A stretch of 64,000 bases of DNA from Immundisolibacter sp049322795 (GTDB lineage Bacteria; Pseudomonadota; Gammaproteobacteria; Immundisolibacterales; Immundisolibacteraceae), in assembly GCA_049322795.1 (NCBI GenBank), contig JBMOQH010000011.1, forward strand, positions 1 to 64,000, given 5' to 3'. Under the pieces are notes generated by a model that was given only the letters and a program-made list of their open reading frames with translations, was not told the origin of the DNA and made no database searches. Made by a program: the position numbers and the translations under genes. Position 1 is the stretch's first letter; each line of letters begins with the position of its first letter. This document shows positions 51,293 through 60,009 of this stretch, piece after piece.

Positions 51293-52138
51293 ATGCACAG
51301 CGTGGTCTGCATCAAGCAGGTGCCGGACAGCTCGCAGATTCGCGTGCACCCGGTGACCAACACCATCATGCGCCAGGGCGTGCCGGCCATCATCAACCCG
51401 TACGACCTGTTCGCGCTGGAAGCCGCGCTCGGCCTGAAGGACCGCTACGGCGGGCAGGTGACGGTGCTGTGCATGGGCCCGCCGCAGGCGGAAGCCGCGC
51501 TGCGCAAGGCCATCTCGTTTGGCGCCGACGAGGCCATCCTGGTCACCGACCGCGCCTTCGCCGGCTCGGACACGCTGGCCACCAGCTTCGCGCTGGCCTC
51601 GGCCATCCGCCAGATCCAGCGCGACATGGCGGTGGACCTGGTGTTCACCGGCAAGCAGACCATCGACGGCGACACCGCCCAGGTCGGCCCCGGCATCGCC
51701 AAGCGGCTCGACCTGCAGCTGCTCACCTACGTGGCGAGCATCGACGAGATCGACCTCGAGCAGCGGCGGATCGTGGTGCAGCGGCGCGCCGAGGGCGGCG
51801 TGCAGGTGCTCGAAACACGCCTGCCGGCGCTGCTGACGGTGCTCGAGGGCATCAACGAGATGCGTTTTGCCGACCTCGACGCCATGTTCCGCGCCGCCCG
51901 CTATCCGCTGAAGGTATGGAACCGTGAGCAGGCGGGCATCGAGGACGTGGCGAACATTGGGCTCAAGGGCTCGCCGACGGTGGTGGCCAAGGTGTTCGCG
52001 CCGCAGGCCCGCCACGAGCGGGCGGAACTGATCGAAACCCACAGCAACACGCCGGGCGACCTGGCCGCCACGCTGCTGGCCAAGATGTTCACGCGTTTCC
52101 CCCAGGTCAAGGCGCAGGTCGAGCGTCAGGCCCTGTGA
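51293..52138 (+). CDS. fixA: Electron-transfer flavoprotein beta subunit FixA
   Basis: A 281-residue ETF-beta: start MHSVVCIKQVPDSSQIRV, LALKDRYGG-type AMP/FAD region and DGDTAQVGPGIAKRLDLQLLTY. With FixB it forms the bifurcating flavoprotein that takes NADH electrons and sends one each to quinone (via FixCX) and to ferredoxin or flavodoxin for nitrogenase. Only 3 nt separate it from nifW. Confidence 0.95.
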   Translation: MHSVVCIKQVPDSSQIRVHPVTNTIMRQGVPAIINPYDLFALEAALGLKDRYGGQVTVLCMGPPQAEAALRKAISFGADEAILVTDRAFAGSDTLATSFALASAIRQIQRDMAVDLVFTGKQTIDGDTAQVGPGIAKRLDLQLLTYVASIDEIDLEQRRIVVQRRAEGGVQVLETRLPALLTVLEGINEMRFADLDAMFRAARYPLKVWNREQAGIEDVANIGLKGSPTVVAKVFAPQARHERAELIETHSNTPGDLAATLLAKMFTRFPQVKAQVERQAL

Positions 52139-52154
52139 ACCGGAGGATTCCGTC

Positions 52155-53240
52155 ATGAGCGAACAGACCCCCGCCCGTCCCAACCGCCGCAAGATCGCGC
52201 TCGACCCGCGCCTGGCCGCCTACAAGGGCGTGTGGGTGTTCGTCGAGCACGAGCGCGGGCAGGCCCACACGGTGTCCTTCGAGCTGCTCGGCGAGGGCCG
52301 CAAGCTGGCCGATGCGCTCGGCGTCGAGCTGTGTGGCGTGGTGCTGGGCGCGCCGGGCGAGACCACGCGCGGCTTCTGCGCCCAGGCCTTCCACTACGGC
52401 GCCGATCGTTGCTACCTGATCGAAGACCCGCTGCTGGCCGATTACCGCAACGAGTCCTACACGCGCGGCCTGACCGACCTGGTCAACGCCTTTCAGCCGG
52501 AAATCCTGCTGCTGGGGGCCACCACGCTCGGCCGCGATCTGGCCGGCTCGGTCGCCACCACGCTGCAGACCGGCCTCACCGCCGACTGCACCGAGCTCAA
52601 CATCGACCCCGAGAACCGCAGTCTGGCGGCGACGCGGCCCACCTTCGGCGGCAGCCTGCTGTGCACCATCCAGACCTTGAACTACCGTCCGCAGATGGCC
52701 ACCGTGCGCCCGCGCGTGATGAGCCTGCCAGACGCGGACACCACGCGCAGCGGCGAGATCGTCGAGCACTCGCTGGGACTGGTCGAGACGGACATCGTCA
52801 CCAAGGTGCTCGAGTTCATCCCGGACCAGAACCGCGACCAGGCGCAGCTGGCCTACGCCGACATCATCGTGTCCGGCGGGCGGGGCCTGAAGCGGCCCGA
52901 GAACTTTGAGCTGGTGTGGGACTTGGCCAAGGTGCTGGGCGCCGAGGTGGGCGCCACGCGCCCGCTGGTGCAGGCCGGCTGGGTCGGCGCCGACCGTCAG
53001 GTGGGTCAGACCGGCAAGACCGTGCGGCCGAAGCTGTACATCGCCGCCGGCATCTCGGGCGCCATCCAGCACCGGGTGGGCATGGAGGCGTCGGACGTCA
53101 TCATCGCCATCAACGAGGACCCGGCGGCGCCGATCTTCGACTTCGCCACCTACGGCATCGTCGGCAACGCCATGCAGATCCTGCCGGCGCTGACGGCGGC
53201 GTTTCGCGAACACCTGGCCACCGCGCGCCAGGCCGTCTGA
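52155..53240 (+). CDS. fixB: Electron-transfer flavoprotein alpha subunit FixB
   Basis: A 361-residue ETF-alpha. The C-terminal FAD domain has SGGRGLKRPENF, RPLVQAGWVGADRQVGQTGKTVRP, GISGAIQHRVGM and NEDPAAPIFDFATYGIVGNA, all standard. It carries both FADs' main sites with FixA. It lies 16 bp after fixA and 14 bp before fixC. Confidence 0.95.
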   Translation: MSEQTPARPNRRKIALDPRLAAYKGVWVFVEHERGQAHTVSFELLGEGRKLADALGVELCGVVLGAPGETTRGFCAQAFHYGADRCYLIEDPLLADYRNESYTRGLTDLVNAFQPEILLLGATTLGRDLAGSVATTLQTGLTADCTELNIDPENRSLAATRPTFGGSLLCTIQTLNYRPQMATVRPRVMSLPDADTTRSGEIVEHSLGLVETDIVTKVLEFIPDQNRDQAQLAYADIIVSGGRGLKRPENFELVWDLAKVLGAEVGATRPLVQAGWVGADRQVGQTGKTVRPKLYIAAGISGAIQHRVGMEASDVIIAINEDPAAPIFDFATYGIVGNAMQILPALTAAFREHLATARQAV

Positions 53241-53254
53241 CCGAGGGCCCCGTC

Positions 53255-54550
53255 ATGAGCGAGAAATTCGACGTCATCGTGGTCGGCGCCGGCCCGGCCG
53301 GCAACGCCGCCGCCTACACGCTCGCGCGCGGCGGCATGAACGTGCTGCAGATCGAACGCGGCGAGTCGCCGGGCAGCAAGAACGTGCAGGGCGCCATCCT
53401 CTACGCCGACGCGCTCGAGCGCGTCATCCCGGACTTTCGCGACGATGCGCCGCTCGAGCGGCACGTCATCGAGCAGCGCATGTGGGTGCTGTCCGACGAC
53501 GCCTACGTCGGCAGCAACTACCGCTCGGCGGCCTTCGACCAGGAGCCGTACAACCGCTACACCATCATCCGCGCGCAGTTCGACAAGTGGTTCTCCGGCA
53601 AGGTGCAGGAGGCCGGCGCGCTGCTGCTGTGCGAGACCACCGTCACCGGCCTGATCCACGACGGCGACCGCGTGGCCGGCGTGCACACCGACCGCGGCGG
53701 GTCGGTGTACGCGGATCTGGTGATCCTGGCCGACGGCGTGAACTCGCTGCTGGCCAAGAACGCCGGCTTTCACCCGGAGCTCAAGCCGCGCGACGTGGCG
53801 CTGGCGGTCAAGGAAATCCACTTCCTGCCCGAGCCGACCATCGAGGCCCGCTTCAACGTGCAGGCCGACCAGGGCGTGGTGATCGAGATGGCCGGCAAGA
53901 TCACGCAGGGCATGGTCGGCACCGGTTTCCTGTACACCAACCGCGAGTCGCTGACCATCGGCGTCGGCTGCCTGCTGTCGGACTTCAAGACCCGCGGCGT
54001 GCCGCCGTACCGGATGCTCGAGGAAATGAAGGCGCACCCGGCGATCGCGCCGCTCATCGAGGGCGGCGAGATGAAGGAATACTGCGCCCACCTCATCCCG
54101 GAGGGCGGCTACAAGGCGGTGCCGCAGACCTACGGTGACGGCTGGATGCTGGTTGGCGACGCCGCCATGCTGGTCAACAGCGTGCACCGCGAGGGCTCGA
54201 ACCTGGCCATGACCTCCGGCCGCCTGGCGGCGGAGACGGCGCTCGAACTGAGGGCCGCCGACAAGCCGATGTCGGCACGCAACCTCGCCGCCTACCGCGC
54301 GCGGCTCGAAGACAGCTTCGTGCTCAAGGACCTGAAGAAGTACCAGCGCCTGCCGCAGGTGTTCGACAGTAACCACCAGTTCTTCACCGACTACCCGGAC
54401 CTGCTCGCCGGCGCCGCGCACACCCTGCTCACGGTCGACGGCGTGGACAAGAAAAGCAAGGAAAAGGCGATCCGCCGGAGTTTCGTGAAACGCCGCTCGC
54501 CGTTTGGCCTGATGGGCGACGCCTTCAAGCTGTGGAGGGCCTTCGAATGA
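53255..54550 (+). CDS. fixC: FixC flavoprotein (ETF:quinone oxidoreductase-like)
   Basis: A 431-residue GR2-family flavoprotein: VVGAGPAGNAAAYTLARGG (residues 9-27), LADGVNSLLAKNAGF and GDAAMLVNSVHREGSNLAM. In the FixABCX complex it passes electrons from the bifurcating FAD to the membrane quinone pool with FixX. Stop overlaps fixX start (ATGA). Confidence 0.95.
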   Translation: MSEKFDVIVVGAGPAGNAAAYTLARGGMNVLQIERGESPGSKNVQGAILYADALERVIPDFRDDAPLERHVIEQRMWVLSDDAYVGSNYRSAAFDQEPYNRYTIIRAQFDKWFSGKVQEAGALLLCETTVTGLIHDGDRVAGVHTDRGGSVYADLVILADGVNSLLAKNAGFHPELKPRDVALAVKEIHFLPEPTIEARFNVQADQGVVIEMAGKITQGMVGTGFLYTNRESLTIGVGCLLSDFKTRGVPPYRMLEEMKAHPAIAPLIEGGEMKEYCAHLIPEGGYKAVPQTYGDGWMLVGDAAMLVNSVHREGSNLAMTSGRLAAETALELRAADKPMSARNLAAYRARLEDSFVLKDLKKYQRLPQVFDSNHQFFTDYPDLLAGAAHTLLTVDGVDKKSKEKAIRRSFVKRRSPFGLMGDAFKLWRAFE

Positions 54551-54834
54551 TCAAGGTCGAGGAAAAGCTGTTCCAGAACCGCTACCGCGTCGACGCCGGG
54601 CGGCCGCACATCGCCATCCGCGACGCCGACGTGTGCCAGCACCGCTGCACCGGCAAGCCGTGCACGGTGTGCTGCCCGGCCGCCTGCTACACCCGCGAGG
54701 GCGACGGCCGCGTCACGCTGATCACCGACGGCTGCCTCGAGTGCGGCACCTGCCGGATCATCTGCAACGAACACGGCAACGTCGACTGGCAGTACCCGCG
54801 CGGCGGCTACGGCGTTCTGTTCAAGTTCGGGTGA
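54547..54834 (+). CDS. fixX: FixX ferredoxin-like protein
   Basis: A 95-residue 4Fe-4S protein: CQHRCTGKPCTVCCPAACY and CLECGTCRIICNEHGNV, ending GYGVLFKFG. The second motif supplies the cluster ligands. It is the membrane-facing electron carrier with FixC. ATG 54547 overlaps the fixC stop; an upstream start at 54532 lies inside fixC and is rejected. Confidence 0.95.
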   Translation: MIKVEEKLFQNRYRVDAGRPHIAIRDADVCQHRCTGKPCTVCCPAACYTREGDGRVTLITDGCLECGTCRIICNEHGNVDWQYPRGGYGVLFKFG

Positions 54835-54872
54835 GTGCCCGGGTGAGTGATCGCGCAGGCGGCAGGCACGGC

Positions 54873-55367
54873 ATGACCCTGGACCGCGAACCGCCCGCCC
54901 GCGCCATCCCGGCCGCCGCCGACGCCCTGCTGGCGCGCGCCCGCGCCGCCTGGCACGACGTGCCGGCCGCCACCGTGCTGCTGGCCGAGTCGCTCACCCA
55001 GGCGCCCGACTGCCTGCCGCTGCACTACGCCCGCTACAAGTTCCACAGCAGCCACGGCCAGTACGCGCTGGCCGAGGCGGCCGCCCGCGCGGCGCTGGCC
55101 GAAGCCGGCCGTCAGGCCGGTCTGCCGGCCGACTGGCGGGCGCTCGATCAAGCCGCCGATCTGGACGCCATCGACTGGGCCGACGTGCACGGCGCGGCGC
55201 ACTTCTATCTGTTCACGCTGAAGGCGCTGGCGTACCTGCGCCTGCGCCGGGGCGATCTGGCCGAGGCCGGAGCGCTGCTCGACGCCCTGGCGCGGCTCGA
55301 CCCCGCCGACCGGGTCGGCGCCGCCGTCACGCGCAGCCTGCTGCAGGGCGCGGCGGACGCCGCCTGA
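54873..55367 (+). CDS. TPR-like nif-associated protein of unknown function
   Basis: A 164-residue Ala/Leu-rich helical protein with two or three degenerate tetratricopeptide-like helix pairs (AAWHDVPAATVLLAESLTQ, HYARYKFHSSHGQYALAEAA, LFTLKALAYLRLRRGDLAEA). It probably mediates protein-protein contacts. It is located right after fixX and before the DUF364 gene, so it belongs to the nif operon. A GTG start ten codons upstream (54843) is possible. I do not know a function. Confidence 0.65.
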   Translation: MTLDREPPARAIPAAADALLARARAAWHDVPAATVLLAESLTQAPDCLPLHYARYKFHSSHGQYALAEAAARAALAEAGRQAGLPADWRALDQAADLDAIDWADVHGAAHFYLFTLKALAYLRLRRGDLAEAGALLDALARLDPADRVGAAVTRSLLQGAADAA

Positions 55368-55372
55368 GCGCC

Positions 55373-56161
55373 GTGAACCCCTGGGCCGTGTACGAGCTGC
55401 TGCTGGACCGCGCCGCCGGCGGGCCGGCGGTGGCCGAGGACCTGGTGATGGGCCTGGTGTGGACGCTGTGCCGCGGCCCGCGCGGCACGGGTCTGGCCAT
55501 GACGCCCGCCGCCGCGCCGCGCACCCTGGCCTGGCCGGGCACGCTCGCCGGCCGGCCGCTGGCCGAACTCGCCGGCTGGCTGCGCGACTGGGACCCGCAC
55601 GCCGCCAGCGTGGGCCTCGCCGCCGTCAACGCACAGGTCAACACGGCGGACAACCCGCTGCTCGCCGGCGCCCGGCCGCTCGACAGTCCACTCGACAAGG
55701 GCGGCCCCGGCAACCTCGCCGTGTTCGCGCACTTCCTGCCGCAGCTCGCCGGCCGCCGCGTGGTGGTGATCGGCCGCTATCCCGGCCTCGATGCGCTCGC
55801 CCGCGAGCTCGACCTGGTGGTGCTGGAACGCCAGCCGGGGCCGGGCGATCTGCCCGATCCGGCCTGCGAATACCTGCTGCCGGCGGCCGACTGGGTGTTC
55901 CTGAGCGCCAGCAGCCTCACCAACAAGACCTTCCCGCGCCTGGCTGAGCTGGCGCGCGGCGCCACTACGGTGCTGATGGGCCCGGGCACGCCCTGGCTGG
56001 CGGAACTGGCCGACTTCGGCCTCGACTACCTCGCCGGCGTCGGCAGCGGCGACCCGTACCTCCTGCGCCGCACCGTCGCCGAAGGCGGCGGCACGCGGCT
56101 GTTCGAGGGCGGCGTGCACTACCGGCTCGCGCCGCTTCGCAGATTTTCATCCCCCACCTGA
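55373..56161 (+). CDS. DUF364 (Rossmann-like, DUF4213-DUF364) protein
   Basis: A 262-residue protein. The N-terminal DUF4213-like part (GLVWTLCRGPRGTGLAM, GLAAVNAQVN) precedes a Rossmann-like DUF364 domain (VVVIGRYPGLDALA, DWVFLSASSLTNKTFPRL, LMGPGTPWLAEL). DUF364 proteins are proposed to bind metals or chelators and recur in some nif and metal-homeostasis clusters. Function in nitrogen fixation is not established. The GTG start lies 6 nt after the preceding stop. Confidence 0.8.
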   Translation: MNPWAVYELLLDRAAGGPAVAEDLVMGLVWTLCRGPRGTGLAMTPAAAPRTLAWPGTLAGRPLAELAGWLRDWDPHAASVGLAAVNAQVNTADNPLLAGARPLDSPLDKGGPGNLAVFAHFLPQLAGRRVVVIGRYPGLDALARELDLVVLERQPGPGDLPDPACEYLLPAADWVFLSASSLTNKTFPRLAELARGATTVLMGPGTPWLAELADFGLDYLAGVGSGDPYLLRRTVAEGGGTRLFEGGVHYRLAPLRRFSSPT

Positions 56162-56172
56162 GGACGCTCCCC

Positions 56173-56385
56173 ATGGCACTCGCCTACGACCAGCTCAAGA
56201 CCGACCTGCCCCTGTGCACCGGTACGCGCAAGGGCGGCCAGCAGTGCAACGGCACCGTGTACCAGTGCGGCCAGTGCGGCGCCCGCGGCTGCAAGCAGAA
56301 CCAGGGCACCTGCACCGGCCACGCGTTCGACGTGCTCGACAAGTGCACCAAGTGCGGTGCCCACGCCATGCAGCCGGCGGACTGA
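56173..56385 (+). CDS. Cysteine-rich small protein
   Basis: A 70-residue protein with ten cysteines in CxxC-type pairs (YQCGQCGARGC, CTKCGAH, and CTGTRKGGQQC). The spacing suggests one or two zinc- or Fe-S-binding knuckles. It sits in the nif operon, 12 bp after DUF364. I do not recognise the family. A metal chaperone or structural zinc protein is plausible. Confidence 0.75.
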   Translation: MALAYDQLKTDLPLCTGTRKGGQQCNGTVYQCGQCGARGCKQNQGTCTGHAFDVLDKCTKCGAHAMQPAD

Positions 56386-56478
56386 GCGCCCGGCCTGTCG
56401 TGCTGCCGGCGTCCAGCCGACGCCCGGCCCCGTGATGCCCGGACACGGCTTGCGCACCGCGGCCGTCAGGAGCCTTTC

Positions 56479-56808
56479 ATGTTCATCAAAGCCTGCGACC
56501 TGAGCGAACTGAAGCAAGGGAAAACCGACGTGGCGGCTGTGAACCGCACGCTGGTGCTGCTGGTCTGGCCCCTGGGCGGCCAACCCACGGCCTGGCAGGG
56601 CATGTGCCCGCACGCCAACGAGCCGCTGATGGATGCCTTCTTCGACGGCAAGGTGATTGCCTGCCGCCACCACGACTGGACCTTCGACGGCACCACCGGC
56701 GCCTGCCTGCGCGGCAAGCCCTGCGAGTTGGCGAACTACCCGCTCGAAATCCGGGGCGACGAAATCTACGTGGACGTGAGCGGCGTGACGCCCAATCTCG
56801 TGCGCTGA
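56479..56808 (+). CDS. Rieske-type [2Fe-2S] ferredoxin, nif-associated
   Basis: A 109-residue Rieske protein. The normal first box C-x-H is present as CPHAN and the second as CRHHDWTFDG, so all four ligands (2 Cys, 2 His) are there. Such small ferredoxins carry electrons to oxygenases; this one is in the nif operon, so it may be a nif-associated redox or protective protein rather than part of an aromatic oxygenase. AGGAG upstream of ATG 56479 supports the start. Confidence 0.85.
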   Translation: MFIKACDLSELKQGKTDVAAVNRTLVLLVWPLGGQPTAWQGMCPHANEPLMDAFFDGKVIACRHHDWTFDGTTGACLRGKPCELANYPLEIRGDEIYVDVSGVTPNLVR

Positions 56809-56867
56809 CCCGCGCCCGCCATCGGCACGCCGGCGTTCGCGCCGGCCCGCGGCAAGGAGACCGGCCC

Positions 56868-57107
56868 ATGCTGCCCACCACCATCCTGGTCGACGAGGCG
56901 CCGCGCTGCGTGGTGCGGCCGAACGACGCCAAGGCGCTGCAACGCTTCATCCGCAGCGGCCGGCCGTTCCTGCTCGCCGGCAGACCGGACGGCGACATTT
57001 CCCACCGGCCGGCCGACACCGCCGAACTGGCGCGGTGGCGCGATGCGCTCGCCCTGCATGAGGCCTGCGGCGGCAGCGAGGACGAGTATTTCGGGGTGCC
57101 GCTGTAG
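56868..57107 (+). CDS. Small hypothetical protein
   Basis: A 79-residue acidic/basic mixed protein (ILVDEAPRCVVRPNDAKAL, LAGRPDGDISHRPADTAEL, SEDEYFGVPL) following the Rieske ferredoxin gene by 59 bp with AAGGAG near the start. No family is recognised and no cofactor motif is visible. It is the last gene of the plus-strand nif run. The 57108-57503 stretch after it has no gene. Confidence 0.6.
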   Translation: MLPTTILVDEAPRCVVRPNDAKALQRFIRSGRPFLLAGRPDGDISHRPADTAELARWRDALALHEACGGSEDEYFGVPL

Positions 57108-57378
57108 TGGTAGCCGTTTCGGGCCGCTGCGACGCCGGGCGAAAGGCTGCGATCTCAAGACCTGGCGCGGCTTTCCGGCTCGCTCCCTGGCAGGCGCGTA
57201 AATGCCCATGCACCTACTGCATTTGGTCGCCGATTACTGTGACTCGTACTCCCCCTGGCGCTCAAAACACCAGCCGAACTGCCCGTTCCCGAACCTCCGG
57301 CCAGTACCTCGTTGCTTTGTTCAGGACGCAGCCTCTTGAGGACGTAAAGCCTCCTAGAGTGTCGCGGTGGTTCACTAT

Positions 57379-57411
57379 CTATCGACCACGGTGTATCCCG
57401 GTGGTCGATAG
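57379..57411. terminator. Hairpin at the boundary of the nif run
   Basis: A perfect 11-bp stem (CTATCGACCAC / GTGGTCGATAG, 11-nt loop) in the 396-bp gene-free stretch between convergent genes. No T-tract is present, so function as terminator is uncertain. The rest of 57108-57503 shows nothing recognisable. Confidence 0.4.
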
Positions 57412-57503
57412 AAACCTTGGATTTACGCGGCCTGCGCGGGCGTATCGCTCACTCTGTATTGCCCGGCTACTGTCGATAGGGCGCAGGTTGTCCAATAGCC
57501 TGT

Positions 57504-59141
57504 TCATGACACCGCCCAGTAACGCCGCCAGCGATAGTTGCCCGCGAAGCGCACCTCGCCCTTGTCGACCAGACCATCCAGCGCACGCTTGACCTGCCTG
57601 GGATGAATTTCACTGCCGATACGCTGGCGGATATCGCCGATGGCCGATTCGGGGTAGCGCTTCAGGTCTTCCAGGATCAGGGCCGCGAGCCGGTGAGGCT
57701 CGATGCGCTTCAGAGTCGTTTCCCCGGCGAAATCGAGATGGCGCAGCAAGCCCGGGTCGACGAAATAGCGCGTGGCTTGCGTACGGCCGGCGCTCTGGAT
57801 CAGCTCCCATTCCAGCAGGCGCTTGAGCCATGGCTGGAGTGCTTCGACCGAAGGCAGCTCCAAGACGGTGGCCAATTCGCGGGCAGTCAGTGCATCGTGT
57901 TGCGCCAGCAGGCCCAGGGCGATGCGTTCGCGCTGGGTGATCTGGTAGGTCTGGTCCGCCTTGACGATGAAGTCGATGACTTCGGGTTTGAGGATGCGAC
58001 GGCGTACCGTGACCTGCACCCGGTCGTGAGTTTCGATCAGCTCCGGCGCCGGGCGGCCCTGCGACAGCAGCACCTCAAAGATCTTGTCGAAGCCGCTGCC
58101 TTCGCGCTCCATCAGCTTCAGGTCGTGGAACAGGCGGGCCAAGTGCTCGTTTCGGCGCACGGTGGTGTGCAGCACGTTTTGGGGCGTGACGCCCAGCGGC
58201 AGCGGGCCGGGGTTGACCACCTCCAGCCGGTCCGGGTGCAGGTTCAGAAAAATGTCGCCCCGCTGGGTGTAGGGGCGATGGACCAGCGCGTTGACCAAGA
58301 GCTCGCGCACTACCACCTCGTCGAAGGCCGGCACGTTCTGACGGTACAGGCCGTCCGGCAGTTCATAACGCTCGCGGAAATCGGGTATTTCCAGCCAAAC
58401 CGCCTCGATCAGCTCCATCGGACTCAACGTGTGGTCGTCCCAGACCAGCTTGTTGACCTTCTGGCCGTGCTCGTCGTACTTGATGAACTGGACCATCGGA
58501 GCCGTGGTCAGTTGGGCGCGGTGATGCTGCTGTCCCAGGCAAAGGATGCCCAGGTGGGTGAGGTGGTCACCCCGTGCGAGCTGGTAGTGATCGAGTAGCT
58601 CGTCGTCGGACTTTTCCTTGTCGGACGGCTTGACGCGGTCCGACGCCCTCAGCGCATCCACCAGCTTGCCGAGCTTGCCCGGATCGGTGGCTGATCTGGG
58701 AATCTGCAGTGTGGCCTGGGTTTCCCAGGGCAGTGCTGCGCGCTCGGACGCCAAACGAAGCACGTCATCGCCGGTGATGGGTTTGCTCTGGTCGGCCACG
58801 CGCAGGAAGTAGCGGCCATCGGTGGTGGATGCCACCGCGTTGGCGCGGGAAATGTCGAGGTTGATGTACTGGCCGCCATTAGCGGCGTTAACCACATGCG
58901 GGAGCACGGCCACGTTGACGCAGCGCTCGGCAATCTTGCGTCGGATGATGTCCGGGAGATCCGCTGGTATCTGTTGCCCCGGAGGCGGCTCGTCCAAGCC
59001 ATCCTCTATGCCGAGCCACAGGCGACCGCCGGTCGCATTGGCAAAGGCGATGCAGTCCTTGACCAGCTCGTTCCAATCGGCGCTTTTGCCGATCACGGAT
59101 CGCAGGGATTTCTGGTCGAGAAGTTGGCCTTCCTGAGTCAA
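57504..59141 (-). CDS. AlbA_2 (Schlafen-type) domain ATP-binding protein, RecG-like
   Basis: A 545-residue protein with an N-terminal AlbA_2 putative DNA-binding domain (about 1-125; LVKDCIAFANATGGRLWLGIED), a GHKL/HATPase-like segment (about 270-400; VVVRELLVNALVHRPYTQRGD, LARLFHDLKLMEREGSGFDKIFE) and C-terminal winged-helix modules. Usually annotated ATP-dependent DNA helicase RecG-related or transcriptional regulator. Members are often found in accessory or defence islands. The TTG start (59139-59141) is preceded by GGGGAG. It interrupts two nif-type gene runs. Confidence 0.8.
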   Translation of the reverse strand: MTQEGQLLDQKSLRSVIGKSADWNELVKDCIAFANATGGRLWLGIEDGLDEPPPGQQIPADLPDIIRRKIAERCVNVAVLPHVVNAANGGQYINLDISRANAVASTTDGRYFLRVADQSKPITGDDVLRLASERAALPWETQATLQIPRSATDPGKLGKLVDALRASDRVKPSDKEKSDDELLDHYQLARGDHLTHLGILCLGQQHHRAQLTTAPMVQFIKYDEHGQKVNKLVWDDHTLSPMELIEAVWLEIPDFRERYELPDGLYRQNVPAFDEVVVRELLVNALVHRPYTQRGDIFLNLHPDRLEVVNPGPLPLGVTPQNVLHTTVRRNEHLARLFHDLKLMEREGSGFDKIFEVLLSQGRPAPELIETHDRVQVTVRRRILKPEVIDFIVKADQTYQITQRERIALGLLAQHDALTARELATVLELPSVEALQPWLKRLLEWELIQSAGRTQATRYFVDPGLLRHLDFAGETTLKRIEPHRLAALILEDLKRYPESAIGDIRQRIGSEIHPRQVKRALDGLVDKGEVRFAGNYRWRRYWAVS

Positions 59142-59146
59142 ACGAC

Positions 59147-59293
59147 TTACTCCCCGGGGATTTCATTCATCCAATCCAGCACGATCAGAAGCGCGGTGGC
59201 CAACACCTCCGGGCACACGGCGCGGGTGTGCGGGGCCGCGATGCATGTTGGCCAGACCGTGGCGCTCCAAGCGGCGCAGGATACGCGACGGGT
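59147..59293 (-). other. Possible small ORF upstream of the AlbA_2 gene
   Basis: From a GTG near 59291 an open frame of about 48 codons ends with TAA at 59147-59149, 5 nt before the TTG of the AlbA_2 gene. Its end reads VLATALLIVLDWMNEIPGE. A second, longer overlapping frame upstream (about 59163-59400) also looks protein-like (RILRRLERHGLANMHRG), so a frameshifted gene is possible. Nothing else is supported in 59150-59495. Confidence 0.3.
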
Positions 59294-59495
59294 CACCGGC
59301 AGCCCGGTCGGACCACTCGGCTTGGCAGAGCGGGGGACGCGGCTGGCGGGCGTGCATCAGGCGTAGCAGCGGGCAGTCGTGATCCGGCAGCAGGCCAGCT
59401 GCCGCCAGGAATCGAACCGGACGGTGGGTGCGGGGCCGTTGGCGTCGTCGATTGCCCCAGCGGCCGAACGCGGCGTGCGGGCCGTCGTTTCCCGC

Positions 59496-59933
59496 TCAGG
59501 CGAGCGGCAGTTCTTCCCAGGCGGATTCGGGCGGGTCTGCTTCGACGCGGGCGGCGGCGCTCAGCAGCCGCTGCCAGCCCCCATGGTCGAAGGCGATGCG
59601 CAGTTCGTCGAAATAGTCGCGCGCGTTGTCGAGCACGTCCTCCAGCGCCGCCAGCACGTAGGGCAGGGCGCGCGGCGAGTGCCCGAGCGCCGCCGGCACC
59701 GCGACCTGGAAGCGCAGCACCGGATCGTCGGCGCGGTAGCCGCCCATGCGCATGCCGCTGAAATCCGGCTGCCAGTCGGTGGAGGCCGCGGAGAAGCTCA
59801 CCTCCAGGCCCGGCCCCGGCGGCAGCCGGCTGCGCTGGCGCGCCAGCGCCGCGGCGACGCGCACGATGGCCTTGTCGATGGGGGATTTTTCCAGCGTGTC
59901 GGACTTGTTGATGCTGATGAAGATCGAGCTCAT
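59496..59933 (-). CDS. Uncharacterised nif-neighbourhood protein
   Basis: A 145-residue protein starting MSSIFISINKSD, with AGGGG upstream of ATG 59933. Central VLRFQVAVPAALGHSPRALPY and ENARDYFDELRIAF-type helices suggest an alpha/beta fold, but no motif is recognised. It is the last of a minus-strand run of small genes that starts beyond the window end. The upstream neighbour ends 77 bp away. Confidence 0.6.
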   Translation of the reverse strand: MSSIFISINKSDTLEKSPIDKAIVRVAAALARQRSRLPPGPGLEVSFSAASTDWQPDFSGMRMGGYRADDPVLRFQVAVPAALGHSPRALPYVLAALEDVLDNARDYFDELRIAFDHGGWQRLLSAAARVEADPPESAWEELPLA

Positions 59934-60009
59934 GTCACACCCCTTAGCAGGCCGTCAGCGCCGCCACGGACGCGGCGCCGAATGAAGTGGTTCGCGCGTC
60001 GTGCCGGCA

